NCBI GenBank assembly: GCA_012271065.1
Contig: JAAXHE010000235.1
Coordinates: 1 to 8,843 of the forward strand
Source of the DNA: Candidatus Latescibacterota bacterium
GTDB taxonomy: Bacteria > Latescibacterota > UBA2968 > GCA-2709665
Length of the DNA: 8,843 bases
Direction of reading: 5' to 3'
Part shown: piece after piece, positions 1 to 5,398 of the stretch
How positions within the stretch are numbered: position 1 is the first letter of the stretch
Layout: each line of letters starts with the position of its first letter
The notes under the pieces: generated by a model
What the model saw: the letters and a program-made list of their open reading frames with translations, nothing else
Database searches by the model: none
What the model was told of the DNA's origin: nothing
Made by a program: the position numbers and the translations under genes

Positions 1-36
1 CTTTTTTATGAATTATTCAGGTTAAGAATTCCGCGC

Positions 37-65
37 TTGACAATTCATGGCCGACCTTCTATCTT
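37..65 (+). promoter_or_regulatory. Sigma70-type promoter of the metG leader transcript
   Basis: The -35 box TTGACA (37-42) is a perfect consensus match. A 17-nt spacer separates it from the -10 box TATCTT (60-65), which matches consensus at four of six positions. Transcription should begin near 72, just ahead of the AAGGGG ribosome binding site at 80-85. The ten bases GCTTGACAAT around the -35 box also occur at the -35 box of the hrcA promoter in this window. I saw no other convincing promoter between here and metG, so metG is probably transcribed from this site through the leader. Confidence 0.65.
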
Positions 66-93
66 TAAGCCCACACAATAAGGGGTGCTGTAA

Positions 94-252
94 ATGAAAT
101 CTGTTCAATTGTCAGCTTTCAGGTCGCGTGTATCAGGGCGGCCCTCAGTCGTAAGGAATGGCACGGCGTCGACTCATGTCGCCGCGATCCCGATGTGCAT
201 GATGTCCTCCTTCCCTTTCGAGAATCCTGCGGCGGAGCATCCCTTGACCTGA
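94..252 (+). CDS. 52-aa ORF, candidate Met-rich leader peptide of metG
   Basis: The ORF starts at ATG 94 and stops at TGA 250-252. An AAGGGG Shine-Dalgarno sequence (80-85) lies 8 nt before the start and a strong promoter lies upstream. I recognise no protein family. The product is basic in its first half, rich in serine, and has no signal peptide or membrane segment. About 65% of its codons end in G or C. Codons 34, 36 and 37 are Met (ATG TGC ATG ATG, 193-204), and the only other Met is the initiator. The next elements downstream are an intrinsic terminator (283-317) and metG, so a leader peptide sensing charged tRNA-Met is attractive. At 52 codons it is longer than classic leader peptides, and its stop lies beyond the putative antiterminator segment. 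It could instead be an independent small gene, or a chance ORF inside a structured RNA. Confidence 0.42.
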   Translation: MKSVQLSAFRSRVSGRPSVVRNGTASTHVAAIPMCMMSSFPFENPAAEHPLT

Positions 253-282
253 ACTGAATGACACTGTTACCGTATTCGACCC

Positions 283-317
283 ACCCACCGCCGACGGATC
301 GGCGGTGGGTTTTTTTT
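283..317 (+). terminator. Intrinsic terminator or attenuator before metG
   Basis: A perfect 12-bp stem pairs ACCCACCGCCGA (283-294) with TCGGCGGTGGGT (299-310) across the 4-nt loop CGGA, followed by eight T (310-317). It ends 18 nt before the metG start codon and 31 nt separate the stop of the 52-codon ORF from its first base. It could simply terminate the transcript of the small ORF or RNA. With no other good promoter for metG, conditional read-through seems more likely. Confidence 0.85.
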
Positions 318-335
318 ACTCAGAAAGGAAACGCC

Positions 336-1772
336 ATGAAAACCTCCTACGTATCGACCTCGATTCCCTACGTCAACGCCCGCCCACACGTGGGTTTCGC
401 GCTGGAACTGGTACAGGCTGACGTTATCGCCCGATGGCGCCGTCTTCAGGACAACGACACCTTCTTCCTGACGGGGACCGACGAGAACGCGTTCAAAAAC
501 GTGCAGGCCGCGGCGAGCGAAGGGTTGCCCACCGGTCAGCTCTGCGACCGGAACGCCGCTGTCTTCCGGGACCTCGCAAGGGCCCTCAATATCTCTCATG
601 ACGCTTTCATTCGCTCCTCCTCCGACGCCCACTTCCGCGGGGCCTCCCGGTTCTGGCTGGCCTGCCGGAAGGAGGATATCGTCCTCAGACAATACCGGGG
701 TCTGTATTGCGTGGGCTGCGAAGACTTCTACTTGAAAAGGGATCTGGCCGACGGACGGTGCCCTGTACATGGCGTCGTTCCCGAGAACGTCGAGGAAACG
801 AACTATTTCTTCCGCCTGTCCGCCTATCAGAAACCGCTGGAGACGCTGATAGCATCCGGGAAGCTTCGCATTCTCCCGGAAACCCGGCGAAACGAGGCGC
901 TTGGGTTCATCCGCCAGGGCCTGCAGGATTTCAGCATCTCCCGCAATCGGGAGCGATCGGGAGGCTGGGGCGTACCCGTACCGGGAGATGCATCGCAGGT
1001 TATGTACGTGTGGTTCGACGCCCTGACGAATTACCTCACAGGGCCGGGTTATGGTTCAAACGTCGACAATTTCGAACGCTACTGGCGTAAATGCGCCAAC
1101 AGTATCCATGTCATCGGCAAAGACATCCTCAAATTCCACGCGATTTACTGGCCGGCCATGCTGCTCTCAGCCGGCCTGCCGCTGCCCGGGACCATCTTCG
1201 TCCACGGACACCTGACCGTGGAGGGCCGCAAGATCGGCAAGTCGCAGGGTAACACCGTCGATCCGTTCCCTCTGATTCGCCGATTCGGCGCCGACGCCCT
1301 CCGGTACTACCTGCTCCGCGCCGTCCGCTCCGGAGAGGACGGAGACGTTTCGGTAGCCCGGCTGCGGGAACTCTACAACTCGGACCTGGCGAATGGGCTT
1401 GGCAACCTCGCGCGCCGGCTGGAAGCCCTCTGCGGGAGGTCCGGTTGCGGTCCCCCGGATACGCGTGATACCCATGTTCCGGCTGACGTGAGCGGCGCGC
1501 TGGACAGGTTCGACTTCGCCGGCGCTCTCCGGGCCATCTGGCGGCGTGTGGACGAAATTAACCGTGATATCGACGCGGCGCGTCCATGGGAACTTCTGAA
1601 TGATCAGAAGGCCGAGAGCCTGTCGGAACACCTCTCGGCCTGGATCGGGGCGGTTCTGGATGTCTCGCGGGTACTGAGACCCTTTCTTCCCGGTACTGCG
1701 CACAGAATAGAATCCGGTTTCACAAAATCCCGGCTACAAAAAAGCCAGCCCCTTTTTCCAAGGCTGACATGA
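336..1772 (+). CDS. metG: Methionyl-tRNA synthetase
   Basis: This cytoplasmic enzyme attaches methionine to initiator and elongator tRNA-Met using ATP. The 478-aa product begins with the class I Rossmann core. Its HIGH-type motif is PHVG (residues 17-20), and the connective domain has one zinc knuckle (C125, C128, C142, H145). The signature loop reads KIGKS (299-303) instead of the usual KMSKS. The alpha-helical anticodon domain includes the expected tryptophan (W418, in DAARPW), and the protein ends in LFPRLT. There is no C-terminal Trbp111-like tRNA-binding domain, so this is a short MetRS. I chose ATG 336 because AGAAAGGAA (322-330) lies 5 nt before it. The open frame continues back to ATG 258, but that extension would translate the terminator hairpin. 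Expression is probably controlled by the leader upstream. The gene converges on dnaJ. Confidence 0.95.
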   Translation: MKTSYVSTSIPYVNARPHVGFALELVQADVIARWRRLQDNDTFFLTGTDENAFKNVQAAASEGLPTGQLCDRNAAVFRDLARALNISHDAFIRSSSDAHFRGASRFWLACRKEDIVLRQYRGLYCVGCEDFYLKRDLADGRCPVHGVVPENVEETNYFFRLSAYQKPLETLIASGKLRILPETRRNEALGFIRQGLQDFSISRNRERSGGWGVPVPGDASQVMYVWFDALTNYLTGPGYGSNVDNFERYWRKCANSIHVIGKDILKFHAIYWPAMLLSAGLPLPGTIFVHGHLTVEGRKIGKSQGNTVDPFPLIRRFGADALRYYLLRAVRSGEDGDVSVARLRELYNSDLANGLGNLARRLEALCGRSGCGPPDTRDTHVPADVSGALDRFDFAGALRAIWRRVDEINRDIDAARPWELLNDQKAESLSEHLSAWIGAVLDVSRVLRPFLPGTAHRIESGFTKSRLQKSQPLFPRLT

Positions 1773-1809
1773 GAAACTACGAGAGTACGAAACTACGAGT
1801 ATACGAAAC
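1773..1809. repeat. 16-bp tandem repeat, 2.3 copies
   Basis: The 16-bp units 1773-1788 and 1789-1804 share the 11 bases GAAACTACGAG and both end in TAC. A partial third unit (GAAAC) follows at 1805-1809. A related TACGAAACG appears at 1802-1810 and again at 1851-1859. The repeat starts at the metG stop and fills part of the 91-bp gap between convergent metG and dnaJ. I see no convincing terminator in the gap: a 7-bp inverted repeat (1842-1848 with 1864-1870) overlaps the dnaJ stop and has no T-run. Its function is unknown. Confidence 0.7.
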
Positions 1810-1863
1810 GCGCAATACAGCGATCACGCAACGTGTCCTTCCGCGTAGGGTACGAAACGGACG

Positions 1864-3021
1864 CTACGCGCCAAACGCCTCCTTCATGCGGTCGAACAAG
1901 CCCTTTCCACCCTCGGGAGGCTGGACGTTTTCGAAATCGGCCAGCTGTCGGAAGAGCGCTTTTTCTTCTTCGTTGAGACGAGCGGGCGTCCAGACCATCA
2001 CACGGACCAGCTGGTCTCCTGTACCATACCCGTTCAGCTCCGGAATTCCCTTGCCCTTCAGCCGAAAAACCTGCCCGGACTGGGTCCCCGCCGGGATCTT
2101 CATCTCGGCCCTGCTGTTCAGCGTGGGCACAGTGACCTCCGCGCCAAGCGCCGCCTGGCTGAAACTGATGGGCAACTCATAGAGGATATCGTTGCCGTGC
2201 CGCTCGAAATGCTCGTGCTCCGCCTCTTCGATCAATACCATGCAATCGCCCGCGGCCCCGTCCCTGGGCCCGACGCTGCCCTGCCCCCGTAACGGTATGT
2301 AGTTGCCGTCGGTGACGCCCGCCGGGATATTGACGGACAGACTTACGGTCTTCTTCATCCTGCCGTCGCCGCCGCATTCCAAACAGCGGTCGCCGATCAC
2401 CTTCCCTTCGCCGTTGCACTGCGGGCACACGGTTACGTTCACGAACTGCCCGAACAGAGACCTCGTGGCCTGGCGCACCTGCCCCATTCCGTTGCATACG
2501 CTGCAGGTCCTGGCGGCCGCGCCGGACCGGGCGCCGCTTCCGGCGCAGGTGTCGCAACGGTCCATGCGGGCGAAGCGGATCCGCTTCTGGACGCCGGACG
2601 CAATTTCCTCGAGCGTCAACCGCAGCGGTATGCGGAGATCTTCACCGCGCTGTGGACCGCGCCGACCCCCGCGGCGGCCGAACAGATCGCCCAGAATCCC
2701 GCCGCCGAACACGTCGTCGAGGTTGGAAAAGATATCTTCAAAATCGGTTGCATGGGTGAAGTCGGACCATTGAAATCCACCTCCCTGGAACGGACCGCCC
2801 AGGCCCGCGTGCCCGTACTGGTCGTAAACCTGGCGCTTCTGCGCATCACCCAGGACCTCGTACGCTTCCGCAGCCTCCTTGAATCTGGCCGCGGCCTGTT
2901 CATCCCCCGCGTTCCGGTCGGGGTGGTATTTCATCGCCTGCTTGCGATAGGCTTTCTTGATGTCGCCATCGGTCGCGCCACGCTGCAGGCCCAGTACGTC
3001 ATAATAATCGCGCTTGGACAT
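1864..3021 (-). CDS. dnaJ: Chaperone protein DnaJ (Hsp40), type I
   Basis: DnaJ is the cytoplasmic co-chaperone that delivers unfolded clients to DnaK and stimulates its ATPase. The 385-aa product has every type I part in order. The J domain (about 1-70) carries HPD at 33-35. A Gly/Phe-rich linker (about 73-120) follows. Four CxxCxGxG zinc motifs hold C156/C159, C173/C176, C199/C202 and C213/C216. The C-terminal client-binding beta domains run to a short tail. The start is supported by AGGA 7 nt upstream (3029-3032). The gene is last in the hrcA-grpE-dnaJ cluster, but a 214-bp non-coding stretch with a MITE-like element separates it from grpE. No dnaK is in the window. The product appears intact. 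Confidence 0.97.
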   Translation of the reverse strand: MSKRDYYDVLGLQRGATDGDIKKAYRKQAMKYHPDRNAGDEQAAARFKEAAEAYEVLGDAQKRQVYDQYGHAGLGGPFQGGGFQWSDFTHATDFEDIFSNLDDVFGGGILGDLFGRRGGRRGPQRGEDLRIPLRLTLEEIASGVQKRIRFARMDRCDTCAGSGARSGAAARTCSVCNGMGQVRQATRSLFGQFVNVTVCPQCNGEGKVIGDRCLECGGDGRMKKTVSLSVNIPAGVTDGNYIPLRGQGSVGPRDGAAGDCMVLIEEAEHEHFERHGNDILYELPISFSQAALGAEVTVPTLNSRAEMKIPAGTQSGQVFRLKGKGIPELNGYGTGDQLVRVMVWTPARLNEEEKALFRQLADFENVQPPEGGKGLFDRMKEAFGA

Positions 3022-3031
3022 TATCCGTTCC

Positions 3032-3198
3032 TATTGTCCTGTCCCAAAAATACCTCACCATTCGGCCGCCGATTCATCCCGTCTCGCTGCGTTCCCCTCG
3101 CTCGCTGACCTTGCACAGGTCGCCTGCGCTCAAGCGCCTTGCGAGCCGGGCGACTCAGCGGCCGAATTCAGGCAACTTATTTCCGGGACAGAACAGTA
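3032..3198. mobile_element. MITE-like palindromic element between grpE and dnaJ
   Basis: The ends form a long imperfect inverted repeat. TATTGTCCTGTCCC (3032-3045) matches the reverse complement of 3185-3198 at 12 of 14 positions. AAATA (3048-3052) is complementary to TATTT (3178-3182). ATTCGGCCGC (3060-3069) is perfectly complementary to 3158-3167. Both tips end in TA, as expected for elements using TA target sites (IS630/Tc1-mariner type), but the TA could equally be part of the repeat. About 88 bp lie inside the arms, with a small hairpin (3107-3111 with 3117-3121) and no ORF. A non-autonomous element or a REP-type palindrome are both possible. It nearly fills the grpE-dnaJ gap and abuts the dnaJ ribosome binding site. 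The rest of the gap (3199-3235) shows nothing clear. Confidence 0.55.
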
Positions 3199-3235
3199 TG
3201 ACAAAACAGACAACAGAGCCGAATTCCGGCCCTGC

Positions 3236-3874
3236 TCAGGATTGCCTCGCTTCACTTTCTTTCTCGCCCTCTTCTTCGGTTTCGGGCGCCTCCCCCGCAC
3301 TTCCGCCGCTCACAACGACCTTTGCGGGCCGGATCACTTTATCGCCAAGTCGGTAGCCGCGTTCCACTACCGCCATCACGAGCCCCTCTTCGTGATCTTC
3401 GGATGTCATCTGCATCAGCGCTTCGTGATAGTTGGGGTCGAACGGCTGCCCTGCGGCTTCGATCTCGGAAAGACCGCGACGCTGAAGGACTTTGGGAAAC
3501 GCCTCCATGATCATCGCGACGCCCTCTTTGAATCCCTCTGAATCTTCCTCGCCGTCGGCGCGATGTTCCTGCGCACGCGCGACCGAGTCGAGAACGGGAA
3601 GCAGATCCCGAATCAGGTTCTCGCTGGCCGATTGTACCAGGGCATCGAACTCCCTTGTCCTCCGCTTCTTGTAATTGTCGAACTCGGCCGCCAGGCGCAT
3701 CCACCGGTCCTTGTACGCTTCGGACTCCCGGAGGGCTTCCTCGAGCGGGTCCGGGGCGTCTTCTTCCCCGGAAGCCTCCGCTTCCCCGCTATGTTCCGGT
3801 TCGGCGGTTTCCTCCTCTGTTTCCTTGCCGTTGACTTCGTCGGAGTTTACCATATTCTCGCGCGTATCCTCCAT
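3236..3874 (-). CDS. grpE: Nucleotide exchange factor GrpE
   Basis: GrpE is the homodimeric exchange factor that releases ADP from DnaK. The 212-aa product has an acidic, probably disordered N-terminus (about 1-45), then the long dimerisation helix with RLAAEFDNYKKRRTRE (60-75). The helical bundle follows, with LLPVLDSVARA (91-101) and a GVAMIMEAFPKVLQRRG stretch. The beta-wing domain has FDPNYHEA (145-152) and VERGYRLGDKVIRPAKVVVS (170-189). The acidic tail after 190 is longer than I expect. The start at 3874 directly abuts the hrcA stop codon with no intervening base. GGAA (3881-3884), 6 nt upstream and inside hrcA, can serve as ribosome binding site. An internal ATG at 3853 is possible but has poorer support. 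Tight coupling implies co-transcription with hrcA. Confidence 0.96.
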   Translation of the reverse strand: MEDTRENMVNSDEVNGKETEEETAEPEHSGEAEASGEEDAPDPLEEALRESEAYKDRWMRLAAEFDNYKKRRTREFDALVQSASENLIRDLLPVLDSVARAQEHRADGEEDSEGFKEGVAMIMEAFPKVLQRRGLSEIEAAGQPFDPNYHEALMQMTSEDHEEGLVMAVVERGYRLGDKVIRPAKVVVSGGSAGEAPETEEEGEKESEARQS

Positions 3875-4906
3875 CTAATGTTCCAGCATTTCCTCGGCCA
3901 GCGTGGCCATATACCGGGTCAGGGGAATGAGCCTCGCATACGGGATGCGGGTAGGGCCTATCAGCCCGATGACCCCGGAAATGGCGCCAACGCGGTACCG
4001 CGACGTAAGCACGCTGCAGCCCTGGAGTTGCGGCGGCCCGTTTTCGGCGCCGATCGTCACGGAAATCCCCTCGTGTTCGGTCCGTTCGTCCAGAATCGTA
4101 ATCATCGGTTCCCGGGCCTCGAGCAGCTCCATGAGGGCGGCCAGGTCGTTTTTCTTGCGGTTGAATTCCGGCTGCATTATGAAATTGCCGGCCCCGCCGA
4201 AATGCAGGTCCATGCCGTTCTGAAACCGGAAGAGATTCAACGCGCTGTCGCACAGCACCCGCAGCAGCCTGGGAGACCCGCTTGAGACCTCCCTGAGCCG
4301 CTCTGCGACCGAATCTCTGATTTCCGCCACGCTGAGACCGGACAGGCGTTCGTTTACCGCCCGCGAGGTCTCGTCCAGCTCGCCCGGCGTGATGGCCGAG
4401 TCCACCTCCATCACCATCGTCTTCACCAGCCCCGACTTGATCGCAAGCACCAGTAGCAGCCTGCCTTCGGACAGATGAACCATTTCCAGACGGTCGAATA
4501 CGCCCCGCTCGAACCTCGGCGAGAGAACCATACCCAGGTTCATTGAGAGATCTGCGATCAATCTGGACATCTGCTCCAGCAATGCCTCGATATCCCCCTC
4601 ACGAACGTATGCCCTTACCCGCTCGCGGATCTTTTCGCGCTCCTCCTCCTCGATTGTCTGCCTTGGCATCACTTTGTCGACGTAATAGCGGTAGCCTTTG
4701 TCCGTGGGTACGCGGCCGGCCGAGGTGTGTGGATGGGTGAGCAGGCCCCTCTCCTCCAGGTCGGCCATGGAATTGCGCACCGTGGCGGAACTCAGACCCA
4801 GACCGGATCTGGCGATGGCGCGTGACCCGACGGGCTCTCCGGTATTGACATGCTTGCTGATGAGAATATTCAGAATTACCGCTTCGCGCTGCTGTACCTG
4901 CAACAT
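3875..4906 (-). CDS. hrcA: Heat-inducible transcription repressor HrcA
   Basis: HrcA represses heat-shock operons by binding the CIRCE operator, with its folding state tuned by GroE. Counting from ATG 4906, the 343-aa product has the N-terminal winged helix with SSATVRNSMADLEERGLL (39-56) and the family signature PHTSAGRVPTDKGYRYYVD (59-77). The GAF-like HrcA domain follows and ends in the typical GVIGLIGPTRIPYARLIPLTRYMA. A GTG at 4915 is in frame, but the ribosome binding site GGAAGGGG (4915-4922) overlaps it. That site sits about 10 nt before ATG 4906, so I prefer the ATG. The gene is first in the cluster, transcribed from the promoter near 5135-5163. I find no CIRCE in its upstream region. 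Confidence 0.96.
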   Translation of the reverse strand: MLQVQQREAVILNILISKHVNTGEPVGSRAIARSGLGLSSATVRNSMADLEERGLLTHPHTSAGRVPTDKGYRYYVDKVMPRQTIEEEEREKIRERVRAYVREGDIEALLEQMSRLIADLSMNLGMVLSPRFERGVFDRLEMVHLSEGRLLLVLAIKSGLVKTMVMEVDSAITPGELDETSRAVNERLSGLSVAEIRDSVAERLREVSSGSPRLLRVLCDSALNLFRFQNGMDLHFGGAGNFIMQPEFNRKKNDLAALMELLEAREPMITILDERTEHEGISVTIGAENGPPQLQGCSVLTSRYRVGAISGVIGLIGPTRIPYARLIPLTRYMATLAEEMLEH

Positions 4907-5044
4907 ACGTCCCACCCCTTCCGATAGCCTCAGAGAATGACCGCGGGGGCCGGAGGAGATGCCCGTTGAGCTGTAGATTGACGATCTGAGTCAGTGGACG
5001 GTTTTTAACGGGGGAGAGCGGACTGCGTGAAGGGTGACGTTTTT

Positions 5045-5063
5045 GGCATGCCGACGGCATGCC
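5045..5063. repeat. Inverted repeat in the hrcA leader
   Basis: GGCATGCC (5045-5052) and GGCATGCC (5056-5063) are separated by three bases. Each copy is a palindrome, so the pair also forms an 8-bp hairpin with a 3-nt loop. It falls inside the predicted 5' leader of hrcA (about 5128 down to 4907). The T-run lies on the wrong side for a terminator on the - strand. It could be an operator or an RNA structure. Confidence 0.5.
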
Positions 5064-5134
5064 CCCGTACGCCAACCCGGATGGCAGGGGCAGCTTCAGA
5101 CTGTCGGAATCCACCTAAATCCGTATTCCCTCAA

Positions 5135-5163
5135 ATGATAAAGGAATGCAAGTTTATTGTCAA
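5135..5163 (-). promoter_or_regulatory. Sigma70-type promoter of hrcA-grpE-dnaJ
   Basis: On the - strand, TTGACA (5158-5163, perfect) is followed by a 17-nt spacer and TATCAT (5135-5140, five of six consensus bases). Transcription would start near 5128, leaving a leader of about 220 nt before the hrcA ATG. The repressor binding site CIRCE (TTAGCACTC-N9-GAGTGCTAA) is not visible at or downstream of this promoter. Confidence 0.7.
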
Positions 5164-5180
5164 GCCTTTTACAGCAGATC

Positions 5181-5206
5181 CGGAACGGCGCAAATTCCCC
5201 GTTCCG
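5181..5206. repeat. 8-bp inverted repeat between hrcA and glnA
   Basis: CGGAACGG (5181-5188) is perfectly complementary to CCGTTCCG (5199-5206) across a 10-base spacer. It lies 18 bp beyond the -35 box of the hrcA promoter and about 190 bp before glnA. A second, smaller repeat, GGCGGC (5225-5230) with GCCGCC (5235-5240), follows. No T-run follows either, so neither is a terminator. Either could bind a regulator. Confidence 0.4.
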
Positions 5207-5264
5207 CGTCTGTTTCCGGACTCTGGCGGCAGGCGCCGCCGGCATCGCCCGCTCATGCTGAGTG

Positions 5265-5345
5265 GTACCGCTATTAACATATATTTAACATTATTGCAAT
5301 CTATACGAAACATACTGCCCGTATATTTGCGCCGTTCCAAATCCG
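5265..5345 (+). promoter_or_regulatory. AT-rich control region upstream of glnA
   Basis: This AT-rich patch in an otherwise GC-rich region is the likely glnA promoter zone. TTAACAT occurs at 5274-5280 and 5285-5291, spaced 11 bp apart, about one helical turn. A 24-bp dyad TATACG (5302-5307) / CGTATA (5320-5325) follows. I could not find a -35/-10 pair with good spacing, and no sigma54 -24/-12 element has the required GG. The rest of the 4907-5398 gap (about 490 bp) holds the hrcA promoter and repeats listed separately, and no credible gene. Confidence 0.4.
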
Positions 5346-5398
5346 TCTTGACATTTGTGGAGACCATTCAACGACCCACACCCGAAAGGAGCGGCAGC

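Larger units (their letters stand above)
80..317 (+). promoter_or_regulatory. Candidate transcription attenuator in the metG leader
   Basis: The leader can form four competing pairings. Segment 164-168 pairs with 180-184. Segment 179-186 pairs with 228-235 (eight pairs, the two end ones G-U). Segment 230-235 (CGGCGG) pairs perfectly with 288-293 (CCGCCG). The terminator pairs 283-294 with 299-310. A separate 10-pair helix (80-89 with 236-245, one G-U) closes the region and hides the ORF's Shine-Dalgarno sequence. The 230-235/288-293 helix would destroy the terminator. A ribosome paused at the Met codons (193-204) would mask 179-186 and favour that helix. The pairings are seen in the sequence; the regulatory reading is inferred. 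The competing segments are all GC-rich, so chance complementarity is a real alternative. Confidence 0.4.

Noticed and set aside
80..317. 6S RNA or T-box riboswitch in the metG leader
   Set aside because: CCTGCGGCGG at 226-235 recalls, from memory, the 3' strand of enteric 6S RNA, but the partner strand and central bubble could not be drawn. No T-box consensus (GGGTGGNACCGCG) is present.
258..335. N-terminal extension of MetRS starting at ATG 258
   Set aside because: It would translate the terminator hairpin, has no synthetase similarity, and ATG 336 has a good ribosome binding site just before the conserved N-terminus.
1842..1870. Terminator between metG and dnaJ
   Set aside because: Only a 7-bp stem with a 15-nt loop and no T-run, overlapping the dnaJ stop codon.
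5316..5330. Sigma54 promoter for glnA
   Set aside because: TGCCCG-N5-TTGC has the -12 GC but lacks the essential GG at -24.
5348..5376. TTGACA at 5348 as the glnA -35 box
   Set aside because: No -10-like hexamer lies 16-18 nt downstream, and the resulting start would overlap the ribosome binding site.
5027..5398. 124-codon N-terminal extension of glutamine synthetase
   Set aside because: The stretch is open by chance, resembles no GlnA, and contains the glnA control region; ATG 5399 follows AAAGGAG and gives the usual family length.
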